Part shown: positions 1-7,597 of the stretch, piece after piece | Layout of the letters: every line of letters begins with the position of its first letter | How positions within the stretch are numbered: position 1 is the first letter of the stretch | Source of the DNA: Ruminococcus flavefaciens | GTDB taxonomy: Bacteria; Bacillota; Clostridia; Oscillospirales; Ruminococcaceae | Assembly: GCF_900119075.1 (NCBI RefSeq) | Contig: NZ_FPIP01000003.1 | Coordinates: forward strand, 248,001-312,000 | DNA length: 64,000 nt | Direction of reading: 5' to 3' | The notes under the pieces: model-generated | The model's database searches: none | What the model saw: only the letters and a program-made list of their open reading frames with translations | What the model was told of the DNA's origin: nothing | Made by a program: the position numbers and the translations under genes

Positions 1-7
1 CCTCCTT
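1..7 (-). promoter_or_regulatory. Shine-Dalgarno site of the next atp gene (cut off by the window edge)
   Basis: Read on the minus strand the first seven bases are AAGGAGG, 18 bases beyond the stop codon of the second atpE. This is a full ribosome binding site for a gene that starts just outside the window, most likely atpF by usual atp operon order (inference). Confidence 0.7.
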
Positions 8-25
8 ATGTGTATCTGCTTCGGC

Positions 26-244
26 TTATGCCTTGCCGATAATAAGGATAGCGATAACGAATCCGTAGATAGCAGTAGCCTCTGCGAGAGCACAGCCCAG
101 CAGGAGAGCTGTTCTGATATCGCCCTTTGCCTCGGGCTGACGCGCGATAGATTCTGTAGCCTTAGCTGTAGCGATACCTATACCTACACCTGCACCTGCG
201 CCTGTAAGAACGGCGATAGCAGCGCCAATTGCGATGAGTCCCAT
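26..244 (-). CDS. atpE: F0F1 ATP synthase subunit c, second tandem copy
   Basis: A 72-residue membrane hairpin that forms the rotor ring of F0. Two hydrophobic helices (about 3-27 and 46-69) flank the polar loop with R35-Q36-P37. The ion-carrying carboxylate is E55 in the second helix. Aligned to Na+-type c subunits, the Na+ ligands Gln and Ser are replaced by I22 and A56, which suggests proton coupling (inference from known families). The protein is identical to that of the preceding gene, while the DNA differs at about a dozen synonymous positions. It has its own GGAGG site in the 24-base gap after the first copy. Confidence 0.95.
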   Translation of the reverse strand: MGLIAIGAAIAVLTGAGAGVGIGIATAKATESIARQPEAKGDIRTALLLGCALAEATAIYGFVIAILIIGKA

Positions 245-268
245 TTTAATATACCTCCATATATGTGA

Positions 269-487
269 TTATGCCTTACCGATAATAAGGATAGCGATAA
301 CGAAACCGTAGATAGCAGTAGCCTCTGCGAGGGCACAGCCCAGCAGGAGAGCTGTTCTGATGTCGCCCTTTGCCTCGGGCTGTCTTGCGATAGATTCTGT
401 AGCTTTAGCTGTAGCGATGCCTATACCTACGCCTGCACCTGCGCCTGTAAGAACGGCGATAGCAGCGCCGATTGCGATAAGTCCCAT
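269..487 (-). CDS. atpE: F0F1 ATP synthase subunit c, first tandem copy
   Basis: Encodes the same 72-residue rotor-ring protein as the gene at 26-244, with the RQP loop at 35-37 and the ion-binding E55. It follows atpB by 26 bases and is preceded by the Shine-Dalgarno site GGAGG. Two adjacent genes for an identical c subunit probably raise the dose of this high-copy ring component relative to subunits a and b (inference). Like the second copy it lacks the Gln/Ser pair of Na+-dependent c subunits. Confidence 0.95.
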   Translation of the reverse strand: MGLIAIGAAIAVLTGAGAGVGIGIATAKATESIARQPEAKGDIRTALLLGCALAEATAIYGFVIAILIIGKA

Positions 488-513
488 AAATTTATACCTC
501 CGTGAAGTTGAAG

Positions 514-1176
514 TTATTCTTCCTCAATGGCTTCAGCCATGTAAAGAGAAGTAAGGAATACGAATACATAAGCCTGTAAGAGTCCGTCGAAAATATCAAA
601 GTATGCGCTTGCGATAACAGGAACGCCTATTGCGCAGAGACCTGTTTTTATAAGCTCCATGACTACGAATGCACCGAGGACGTTACCGAAAAGTCGCATA
701 CACAGCGACAGCGGTCTTGTCACAAGGTCCAGCAGATTTATCGGGTTCAGCAGGCTCTTGAGCCATTTCAGCGGTCCCTTTTCGATGATGAACGACAGCT
801 GAACGGCGATTATAGCGACGCCTGCCAGAGCAGCCGTGACGTTTACGTCCTTTGTGGGCGGAACGAAGCCGAACAGACCTATTAAATTGGCAAATGCTAT
901 GTAAATTATCAGAGTTTCGAGGAATGGCAGGTATTTTTTGCCCTTATGACCGAGTATGCCGAGGAAAAAGTTGTCCAGCCAGTCGATAATGCCCTCAAGT
1001 ATGCACTGAGAGCCTGTGGGTACTTTTTTGAGCTTTCGTGTAAATATTATGGACAAAAGAACGATAACTGCCATTATTATCCACGTTACCACACATGAAT
1101 CGGCAACGGGTATACCTCCGAGAATCGGTATCGTAAAGGCGGTCTTGGATTGCAGTTCTTCCAAAAGATTGTCCAT
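514..1176 (-). CDS. atpB: F0F1 ATP synthase subunit a
   Basis: A 220-residue polytopic membrane protein, the stator half-channel of F0. The essential arginine is R161 in the motif MRLFGN, and the conserved glutamine helix LQAYVF lies around 200-206. Five or six hydrophobic segments are visible, which is usual for a Gram-positive subunit a of this length. It is the first gene of the atp operon in this window, upstream of the two atpE copies, and its promoter is about 160 bases upstream. No atpI (uncI) gene precedes it; the next gene upstream on this strand is an unrelated coiled-coil protein. Confidence 0.95.
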   Translation of the reverse strand: MDNLLEELQSKTAFTIPILGGIPVADSCVVTWIIMAVIVLLSIIFTRKLKKVPTGSQCILEGIIDWLDNFFLGILGHKGKKYLPFLETLIIYIAFANLIGLFGFVPPTKDVNVTAALAGVAIIAVQLSFIIEKGPLKWLKSLLNPINLLDLVTRPLSLCMRLFGNVLGAFVVMELIKTGLCAIGVPVIASAYFDIFDGLLQAYVFVFLTSLYMAEAIEEE

Positions 1177-1218
1177 TTAAACACCTTCTTTCAGTATGGC
1201 TTTGCGCCAAAATAATAA

Positions 1219-1249
1219 AACGGAGACTGCAATTACACAAATCTCCGTT
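1219..1249 (-). terminator. Hairpin with T-rich tail in the atp leader, possible attenuator
   Basis: On the minus strand AACGGAGA, a 15-base loop, and TCTCCGTT form an 8-bp stem followed at once by TTATTATTTT. It lies between the atp promoter (1332-1360) and atpB, so in the transcript it sits in the 5' leader. The stem is modest and the U-run is interrupted, so it may be a weak terminator/attenuator or only an mRNA-stabilising hairpin. Confidence 0.45.
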
Positions 1250-1331
1250 GATTGAGTCTTGATTGAGTACAGATATACGGTCCGACGGACTTTTTTCAAG
1301 CAGCGGTGGTATATCCTTTCCACACCCTTAT

Positions 1332-1360
1332 ATAATATAACAAAATCCGCCTATTGTCAA
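1332..1360 (-). promoter_or_regulatory. Sigma-A promoter of the atp operon
   Basis: On the minus strand TTGACA (1355-1360), a 17-base spacer and TATTAT (1332-1337). This is a full-consensus -35 with a near-consensus -10. The expected start near 1325 gives an atpB leader of about 150 bases that contains the hairpin at 1219-1249. Confidence 0.8.
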
Positions 1361-1414
1361 GAGTTTGACGAAAATTTATGCATAATCATTGGGAATATCA
1401 AAATATATATTTTG

Positions 1415-1759
1415 TTACTTGCCGTCGCCCTCCGAGAGCTTTATTGCGCGGTCAAGGCGCTCTATAGCACCTGAGTTGAGCTTTTCCGCAAGACGTATGC
1501 GGTCAAGCTCTTTCTTGAATGCACCCAGCTCGTTGGCTATCTTGCGCATAATGTCTTCGTTCTGTATCTGCTTGTCCTCTAAAGCGCATACTCTTTTGAT
1601 AAGGTCGTTGACGTTTGCGGCAAGGAGCTCATTGGCGTTATTCTGCTTTTCGCCGAACTCAGTAAGCTTTTCGCCTGCTTTGAGGGTGCTTATCTTTTCA
1701 TGACCTGTAAAGGTGCGCATTTTCTCATTTGTAAGCTTTAAATCGGACAATTTGTTCAC
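1415..1759 (-). CDS. Small coiled-coil protein of unknown function
   Basis: A 114-residue, strongly charged soluble protein with no membrane segment. Heptad-like spacing from about residue 45 to 108 suggests an almost continuous coiled coil. The start is GTG at 1759, behind AAAGGATAGGAA. It is the last gene of the leftward glycan block, 50 bases after rmd, and the next promoter downstream belongs to the atp operon. I do not recognise a family. Its place in the block may be accidental. Confidence 0.65.
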   Translation of the reverse strand: MNKLSDLKLTNEKMRTFTGHEKISTLKAGEKLTEFGEKQNNANELLAANVNDLIKRVCALEDKQIQNEDIMRKIANELGAFKKELDRIRLAEKLNSGAIERLDRAIKLSEGDGK

Positions 1760-1809
1760 TTCCTATCCTTTGTTCTCTTTCTTTACTGTTCTTTTCCAAG
1801 TGTAGTCCC

Positions 1810-2751
1810 TTAGGACATGAGCTTTTCGCGCCAGTAGTTGAGAGTATCCTCAACGGTCTGCTCCATGGTTATCTCTGCTTTCCAGCCTGTATCGCCGAAG
1901 ATTCGGGATACATCGGGTTCTATCAGCGGAATGTCCGAAGCTCTCATGCGGCTGGGATCCTGCTTGACTTCGATATCGCATTTGGCGAAAGACAGGGCTG
2001 TATCGAGAATAAACTGTATATCCACAGCTCTGCCCCTGCCCACGTTGTAGACAGTGCCGCTCTTTCCCTTTTCACCGAGAAGCCTGTAGGCTCTCACAAC
2101 GTCGCGGACATCGGTGAAATCGCGCTTTGCTGAGAGATTTCCCACGCTGATGACGGGCTCGCGGAGACCTTTTTCAATTTCCGCTATCTGACGGCAGAAA
2201 TCCGAGATAACGAAGATATTGCTCTGTGCAGGTCCCGAGTGGTTGAAAGCACGCACCATGATGATATCCATTTTGTAGGCGCGGGCGTATATCTCGCCCA
2301 GCATACCCTGACAAGCCTTTGTAGCGGCGTAAATATTGCCGGGATTCAGCGGCTCGGACTCGCTGAGCGGACAGGCTCCCTCACGGATATAGCCGTATTC
2401 CTCGCCGGAGCCGATAAGCACCGTGCGAATGTCCTGTTTTTTTGCTTCGCGGAGAGCTTCAAGTACGTTTATGCTTCCCACAACGTTTATCTCTGCGGTG
2501 AGCTGAGGTTTTTTCCACGACACGGAAACGGAGCTCTGAGCCGCAAGGTGATATACGATATCAGGTGATATTTTGTCCAGAAGTGCCGATATATCCTCTT
2601 TTTTCAGGATATCCAGCGGATATGAGGGACAGCTTTCGCTTATATTCTCATTAGGCAGACAGGTCGCGTGTACCTCCCAGCCTGCGGCGCTGAGTTCGCG
2701 GATAAGATAGCCGCCCACAAAGCCTGCCGCACCGATTATCAATGCTTTCAA
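1810..2751 (-). CDS. rmd: GDP-4-keto-6-deoxy-D-mannose reductase (RMD type)
   Basis: A 313-residue short-chain dehydrogenase of the extended SDR family. It has the NAD(P)-binding glycines G7-x-x-G10-x-x-G13 and the catalytic Y141-x-x-x-K145. The segments NHSGP and RDFTDVRDVVRAY are typical of RMD, which reduces the 4-keto sugar made by Gmd to GDP-D-rhamnose. With gmd and manC in the same block the GDP-D-rhamnose route is complete from mannose-1-phosphate. The start is TTG at 2751 behind AGGAGGG. Telling RMD from related 4-reductases rests on the neighbours as much as on motifs. Confidence 0.82.
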   Translation of the reverse strand: MKALIIGAAGFVGGYLIRELSAAGWEVHATCLPNENISESCPSYPLDILKKEDISALLDKISPDIVYHLAAQSSVSVSWKKPQLTAEINVVGSINVLEALREAKKQDIRTVLIGSGEEYGYIREGACPLSESEPLNPGNIYAATKACQGMLGEIYARAYKMDIIMVRAFNHSGPAQSNIFVISDFCRQIAEIEKGLREPVISVGNLSAKRDFTDVRDVVRAYRLLGEKGKSGTVYNVGRGRAVDIQFILDTALSFAKCDIEVKQDPSRMRASDIPLIEPDVSRIFGDTGWKAEITMEQTVEDTLNYWREKLMS

Positions 2752-2767
2752 ATGTCTGCCCTCCTGT

Positions 2768-3889
2768 TTATTTCAGTAATTCGTATAGGTCGTTCAGTAT
2801 CTTTTTCTCGTTGAAGTCCGTCTGTACGCGCTCTGCGGCGGCTCTGCCGTATTTTTCGCGGAGCTCCTTATCCTCTGCAAGGAGAGTTATAGCCTTTGCC
2901 AGAGCCTTTGGCGACGAGGGCGGTACGGTAAGTCCCGTTTTTCCGTGGAGACTTACATAGGGGACTCCCGAGGGGAGAGATGTGTTGATGACGGGCTTTC
3001 CGTAGACCATAGCTTCAAGCTGTACTATGCCGAATGCTTCGCTTGGAGCTACCGACGGGAGCACGAAGATATCGCAGTCGGCGTAAGCCTGACGGAGCTC
3101 CTCATCGGGGAGAAATCCCAGAAAATGTACCTTGTCCTCCATGCCGTGAGCGGCGGCGTAGCCTTTCAGCCTGTCGCCCAAATCGCCTGTGCCTGCGATG
3201 AAAAGCTCACAGCCCTTCACCTTTGTAAATGCGCGGAGAAGCACGTCAACGCCCTTGTAATAGACAAGTCTGCCTGTGAAGAACACCTTGACGCTGTTCT
3301 TGTCGGTTGCTCTTTCGGTGAGCACGGGACGGCGCTGTACGGCGAGGTACTCCTCGGGTATGATACCATAGGGGAGAACTCTGCACTTGTCCGCAAATTC
3401 GGGCAGATACAGCGAATGCTTAACGTGTCCCTCCGTAGCTGTCAGTATGATATCAGCTCTTTTCAGCAGATAGCACATGAAGGGCTTGTAAAAGAGCATG
3501 AGTTTTTTCTGTTTTACGATGTCGCTGTGCCATGAGACTACCACTTTGCCCTTGAATCCCGACAGCATGAGCGCCGCGTCAGCAAGGGGAAAGGGTACGT
3601 GTATGTGTACGATGTCGGCTTTTTTAGACATTTTTCGCAGATATCGTATGAACGACAGCGATATGGGACATTTGAAATAGGTCCCGAAGCTTCCTGCACG
3701 GGTAATATCAACGCCGCACATCTTCTCGCGGATAGTCCTGCCCCGTCCGTCGCGGCAGACCAGAGCCTTTACCTCGACGCCGTCAAGCCTGCCAAGCTCC
3801 TCGGAATACTGCCTGATTATGGTCTCTATACCGCCGATATGGGGATAATAAGCTTTGTTTACTTCAAGGATTCGCAGTTTTTTATTCAT
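2768..3889 (-). CDS. GT4-family glycosyltransferase
   Basis: A 373-residue GT-B enzyme that adds a sugar from a nucleotide donor to a growing surface glycan on the cytoplasmic side of the membrane. The N-terminal half opens with a GGIET acceptor-side loop typical of GT4. The C-terminal half has FFTGRLVYYKGVD and the E-x7-E donor motif in EAFGIVQLEAM. The start ATG overlaps the end of the upstream glycosyltransferase by 8 bases and lies behind GGAGC, so the two are probably translationally coupled. The donor is not predictable from sequence; GDP-mannose or GDP-D-rhamnose would fit the locus. Confidence 0.85.
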   Translation of the reverse strand: MNKKLRILEVNKAYYPHIGGIETIIRQYSEELGRLDGVEVKALVCRDGRGRTIREKMCGVDITRAGSFGTYFKCPISLSFIRYLRKMSKKADIVHIHVPFPLADAALMLSGFKGKVVVSWHSDIVKQKKLMLFYKPFMCYLLKRADIILTATEGHVKHSLYLPEFADKCRVLPYGIIPEEYLAVQRRPVLTERATDKNSVKVFFTGRLVYYKGVDVLLRAFTKVKGCELFIAGTGDLGDRLKGYAAAHGMEDKVHFLGFLPDEELRQAYADCDIFVLPSVAPSEAFGIVQLEAMVYGKPVINTSLPSGVPYVSLHGKTGLTVPPSSPKALAKAITLLAEDKELREKYGRAAAERVQTDFNEKKILNDLYELLK

Positions 3890-5033
3890 GTTTCAGCTCC
3901 CTGTATACGTCCATGAGCATTTTTGCAGAGCGTTCCCATGTGAAGCCCTGCGCTCTTTCAAGTCCTCGGCGGCTCAGCTCTTCGCGGAGCTTTTCGTCGC
4001 TGTAGAGCCTGTAAAGTCCCTTTGCAATGCTCTTTACGTCGTATGCGTCGCAGATAACGGCACAGTCGCCTGTTACCTCGGGGAGTGAAGCCTCTCCCGA
4101 AGCAAGCACGGGTACTCCGCAGGCCATAGCCTCTAAAGGCGGCATACCGAAGCCCTCGTACAGTGACGGGAAAACGAATGCCAGAGCGCCGCACATGAGA
4201 GGATTCATGTCCTCTGAGGGGACGTATTTTGTGAAGATGATATTCTTTTCCATGCCCAGCTTTTCAACTCGGCTGTAAATTCCCTTGTCAAGCCAGCCCT
4301 TGCCCCCTGCAAGCACTAATTTCGGAGCTTTTTCTCCGACCTTTTTGGCAAATGCCGCATAAGCCGATATAAGGCGCTCTAAGTTCTTGCGTGGCTCGAT
4401 AGTACCCACATAGAGAAAGTAGTCGCCCTCTATCTCAAGGGACTTCTTCACCTCGGGGATACGCTCAGGCTCTGTGCAGGGGTGAAAGCGTTCGAGGTCA
4501 ACTCCGCAGGGAACGACTCTTATCTTGCTCTCACATTTGGGGAAATATTTGATTATCTCGGTCTTGGAAAATTCCGAGTCCGTAACGATAAGGTCTGCAC
4601 GCCTTATGGAGCGTTTCAGACCTATATCAAGCATATATTTAGTCCTGCCGCGGACTGTCTCGGGAAAGGTCTTGTACACCATGTCATGGACGGTGACTAC
4701 CTTTTTGCCGTGGACAAAGGGCGGCACTATATAGTTGAAAAAGTGTGTGACATCGGACTTCCTGCCGAAGAAGAACGAGTAGGGAACAGGCAGAAAGGTG
4801 CTGACAGCTCTGTAGACAAAGCCTGAAAAGCCCGATGTGTTGAGCTTTATATCCTTGCCTGCAAGCTGCTTCACGCGCTTTACGCGCTCATTATCGCCGC
4901 TTGTAAAGAAGCTGTATTCGTATTTATTTTCGGGGTAAAGCGCTGCCACAGCCTGAGTCTGTCCAAGCTCGCACCAGCCTATGCCCGTCATTTTTTCGCT
5001 GCAAATAGGCACAGCGTCGAAGGTGATGTTCAT
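3882..5033 (-). CDS. GT4-family glycosyltransferase, mannosyltransferase-like
   Basis: A 383-residue GT-B enzyme with the C-terminal motifs [11 protein letters not shown] and E-x7-E in [11 protein letters not shown]. These match the WbdB/WbdC-like and related mannosyl or rhamnosyl transferases that use GDP sugars. It starts behind AGGAGC 13 bases after the membrane protein gene and overlaps the next glycosyltransferase by 8 bases. The gene sits inside the GDP-D-rhamnose block, so a GDP-linked donor is likely (inference); acceptor and linkage are unknown. Confidence 0.85.
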   Translation of the reverse strand: MNITFDAVPICSEKMTGIGWCELGQTQAVAALYPENKYEYSFFTSGDNERVKRVKQLAGKDIKLNTSGFSGFVYRAVSTFLPVPYSFFFGRKSDVTHFFNYIVPPFVHGKKVVTVHDMVYKTFPETVRGRTKYMLDIGLKRSIRRADLIVTDSEFSKTEIIKYFPKCESKIRVVPCGVDLERFHPCTEPERIPEVKKSLEIEGDYFLYVGTIEPRKNLERLISAYAAFAKKVGEKAPKLVLAGGKGWLDKGIYSRVEKLGMEKNIIFTKYVPSEDMNPLMCGALAFVFPSLYEGFGMPPLEAMACGVPVLASGEASLPEVTGDCAVICDAYDVKSIAKGLYRLYSDEKLREELSRRGLERAQGFTWERSAKMLMDVYRELKHE

Positions 5034-5045
5034 AATAGCTCCTGT

Positions 5046-5819
5046 TTATCTGCTCAATATAAGCAGATATATCGTAAAAATAAGCAATCCTGCCGATAAA
5101 GCGAGGAATATGCAGAAATAAGAGATACAGCCTATAAGAGAATACTTCTGTACATATACAGTTTTTTTGTCATCTCTGTCATAGAGAAGCGTCAGCTGCT
5201 GTTTTTTCATTTTTCGTGAAGCTGCTGCAAAATCGCGGACAGCTTCCTCATGGTACGCTCCGTCATCAGTGGTATAGCCGAATATAGCCTTGGCATTTCT
5301 GCCGTATATCTGCCACCGCAGGAATCTGCCCTCGGTGCGCAAGCCTGTTTTTTCAAGCCTTATGCATTTTCTGAGACTGAAAAAAGACGACAGCGTTATA
5401 GCTCCCATAATTCCGTTGAAAGCTGCGGCAATAGCTATAGCAGGGCTGAATATAAAGCCTATCGCTACAAGAAGTGCTGCGCAGATAAGAGTCAGCAGTG
5501 TTATCTTCACCATTCTTTTGGGCTGTTTTACCGCGAAATATATCACAGGTACAGCGAGAATGGCGAGATAGATAATATTCCACCACAGATCGGGATCAAT
5601 GAAAAATGCAGGTACGGTCAGTGCTGCGATAACACCCAGCACGAGAAAAAGTGCGGAAAGCGAGCCCAGCGGATCGGCTATGAGCAGCTTGATATATTTT
5701 GCGATAAGAACGCCGATAATCACCAGACTTGGTACAGCTGCAAGTGCTATCAGACCGTAATCCTCTAAGATCTCCTTGAATCGCTCCGAAAAGCTGAGCA
5801 AACAGATGAAATTCATCAT
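5046..5819 (-). CDS. Multi-spanning membrane protein, DUF3592-like
   Basis: A 257-residue protein with several hydrophobic segments in the first 150 residues, a soluble domain of about 80 residues, then a final hydrophobic segment near the C terminus. The soluble part, with FGYTTDDG and LLYDRDD followed by a hydrophobic segment, resembles DUF3592 proteins, but I hold that match loosely. It lies 9 bases after the 90-residue gene and 12 bases before a glycosyltransferase, so it is co-transcribed. Translation could start at either of two adjacent ATG codons. Confidence 0.6.
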   Translation of the reverse strand: MMNFICLLSFSERFKEILEDYGLIALAAVPSLVIIGVLIAKYIKLLIADPLGSLSALFLVLGVIAALTVPAFFIDPDLWWNIIYLAILAVPVIYFAVKQPKRMVKITLLTLICAALLVAIGFIFSPAIAIAAAFNGIMGAITLSSFFSLRKCIRLEKTGLRTEGRFLRWQIYGRNAKAIFGYTTDDGAYHEEAVRDFAAASRKMKKQQLTLLYDRDDKKTVYVQKYSLIGCISYFCIFLALSAGLLIFTIYLLILSR

Positions 5820-5828
5820 ATTTCCGAC

Positions 5829-6101
5829 TTAAAGCATTACCTTGTCTGCTATTTCTCTTTCGAGGTCGTCGATATAGCTGTCCGTCTGACTTACAGAGAA
5901 GCCCGAAGCAGGCAGGAACAGTATTTTTGCCTTTCTCAGCGGCATATGTCTTATTTTCAGCAGCTCTGCGTTTATAGCTGCGTCGGATATCATCATTCCG
6001 CTGATCCTGTCGATAAGCGCATTGTAAGCGTCTATCTTTGCGAGGACGTCATTTTTGACATAGCCCCCCAGCACGGTGTCAAAATAGATCTCATTTCCCA
6101 T
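5829..6101 (-). CDS. Small protein, paralogue of the gene upstream (DivIVA-like N-terminal motif)
   Basis: A 90-residue soluble protein. It shares with the 89-residue product of 6134-6403 the pattern GGY, then a helix with AK-I/L-DAYN-x-LI, and at the C terminus FSV-x-x-x-D-x-YI-x-DLE. The GGY-to-helix arrangement recalls the membrane-targeting start of DivIVA/GpsB proteins, but no long coiled coil follows. It sits 32 bases after its paralogue within the glycan block. Function unknown; a scaffold role is a guess. Confidence 0.6.
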   Translation of the reverse strand: MGNEIYFDTVLGGYVKNDVLAKIDAYNALIDRISGMMISDAAINAELLKIRHMPLRKAKILFLPASGFSVSQTDSYIDDLEREIADKVML

Positions 6102-6133
6102 AATAACGCTCCTTTCAGAAAGCGCTGTGTATT

Positions 6134-6403
6134 TTATTTGAATGCTTTTGCGATACCTTTTTCAAGGTCTGCGATGTAGGCGTCGGCATCCTTCACTGAG
6201 AAGCCCACCTTGCCGAAAAATCCGCCTTTTTCCCTGAACATAGGCTGCTGGTGGATAAGCTCCAGCTCAGCCTTTGCCTTGTCGTTGGGAAGACCGTTCT
6301 GCATTGCGGTTATGAGTGTATTGTATGCGTCCAGTTTGGCTATGAAGGACTCCTGATTGTAGCCGCCCTTCTCGTAGCCTAAAATATCAAGCTCCATGCC
6401 CAT
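6134..6403 (-). CDS. Small protein, paralogue of the gene downstream (DivIVA-like N-terminal motif)
   Basis: An 89-residue soluble protein. ATG at 6403 is preferred because AAAGGGAG precedes it at normal distance; the open frame extends 7 codons further upstream without a site of its own. It has an N-terminal GGY-containing motif, a helix with AKLDAYNTLI, and a C-terminal helix with FSVKDADAYIADLE, the same plan as the 90-residue protein that follows. Two tandem diverged copies in a polysaccharide locus suggest a duplicated structural or regulatory accessory. Not recognised beyond that. Confidence 0.6.
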   Translation of the reverse strand: MGMELDILGYEKGGYNQESFIAKLDAYNTLITAMQNGLPNDKAKAELELIHQQPMFREKGGFFGKVGFSVKDADAYIADLEKGIAKAFK

Positions 6404-6430
6404 ATTTATACTCCCTTTTATCATTATTTA

Positions 6431-6485
6431 CAGCAGACCGAACCCCTCTCAAGGGACTGTATCCCCAGTCCCTCCGATCGGCTGT
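6431..6485. repeat. Intergenic nested inverted repeat
   Basis: Between gmd and the small paralogue gene, AGGGACTG (6452-6459) pairs with CAGTCCCT (6466-6473), and outer bases CAGC (6431) and GCTG (6481) can also pair. There is no T-run, so it is not an obvious terminator. It may be a dispersed palindromic element like those elsewhere in the window. Confidence 0.5.
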
Positions 6486-6496
6486 TATGGTTTATA

Positions 6497-7534
6497 TCAG
6501 CCAAGTATCTCCTTGACCTTTAATTCATTCTGTACAAGCTCCAGATCGTTCTTTACCATGCGCTCAACAAGCTGTGAGAAGTTTATCTCGCGCTTCCAGC
6601 CCAGAACCTTTTCAGCCTTTGAAGGATCGCCGAGAAGTATATCTACCTCGGCAGGACGGAAGAACTTCTTGTTTACCTTTACGATAGTCTTGCCGTTTGC
6701 CTTGTTGATACCTATCTCGTCAACGCCTGTGCCCTGCCACTCGACCTCGATATCAAGGTGCTTGAAAGCAGTCTCAACGAACTCGCGGACAGTTCTTGTC
6801 TCATTTGTAGCGATAACGTAATCATCGGGCTTGTCCTGCTGGAGCATGAGCCACATAGCGCGGACATAGTCCTTTGAGTGTCCCCAGTCACGCTTTGAGT
6901 CCATGTTGCCGAGCTCCATGTACTCCTGTACGCCCAGCTTGATGCGTACAGCGGCGTCGGTTATCTTACGTGTAACGAACTCTATGCCGCGGCGCTCTGA
7001 TTCGTGGTTGAAAAGTATACCGGAGCAGGCAAAGAGGTTGTAGCTCTCGCGGTAGTTCTTTGTTATCCAGTGACCGTAGAGCTTAGCTACGCCGTACGGG
7101 CTTCTTGGGTAGAAAGGAGTTGTCTCCTTCTGAGGTATCTCCTGAACCAGACCGAACATCTCAGATGTGGAAGCCTGATAGAAGCGTGCCTCGGGCTTTA
7201 CTATGCGGATAGCCTCCAGCATATTTGTAACGCCGAGAGCGTCTATATCTGCTGTGCCGAGAGGTGTGTCCCAGCTTGTAGCAACGAATGACTGAGCGGC
7301 AAGGTTGTATACCTCGTCAGCCTGTGAAATTCTCATAGCGGAGATGAGGGATACGGGATCGGTCATATCAGCGTAGATGAGGTGTACCTTGTCCTTGAGG
7401 TGAGCGATATTGCCGTAATCAACGGTAGCCTTTCTTCTCCAGATACCGTAAACCCTGTAGCCTTTTTCGAGGAGAAGCTCTGCGAGGTAAGAGCCGTCCT
7501 GTCCTGTGATTCCTGTAATAAGTGCGTTTTTCAT
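6497..7534 (-). CDS. gmd: GDP-mannose 4,6-dehydratase
   Basis: A 345-residue extended SDR enzyme that converts GDP-D-mannose to GDP-4-keto-6-deoxy-D-mannose. It has the nucleotide-binding G8-x-x-G11-x-x-G14 in TGITGQDGSYL, the catalytic Y147-x-x-x-K151 and the active-site stretch STSEMFG at 122-128. I place the start at ATG 7534, behind AAAAGGAG; the frame is open 7 codons further up without a site. It works between manC upstream and rmd downstream in the same transcript. Confidence 0.95.
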   Translation of the reverse strand: MKNALITGITGQDGSYLAELLLEKGYRVYGIWRRKATVDYGNIAHLKDKVHLIYADMTDPVSLISAMRISQADEVYNLAAQSFVATSWDTPLGTADIDALGVTNMLEAIRIVKPEARFYQASTSEMFGLVQEIPQKETTPFYPRSPYGVAKLYGHWITKNYRESYNLFACSGILFNHESERRGIEFVTRKITDAAVRIKLGVQEYMELGNMDSKRDWGHSKDYVRAMWLMLQQDKPDDYVIATNETRTVREFVETAFKHLDIEVEWQGTGVDEIGINKANGKTIVKVNKKFFRPAEVDILLGDPSKAEKVLGWKREINFSQLVERMVKNDLELVQNELKVKEILG

Positions 7535-7562
7535 ATTTATACTCCTTTTATTCAAATCTGAG

Positions 7563-7583
7563 CTGTAGGGGGCGATGCCCGCA
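7563..7583. repeat. Fragment of the TGTAGGGG repeat family
   Basis: The sequence CTGTAGGGGGCGATGCCCGC in the gap between manC and gmd matches the left half of the repeats at 18131 and 26091. Only half the palindrome is present. Confidence 0.6.
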
Positions 7584-7597
7584 TAATAATTCTCAAT

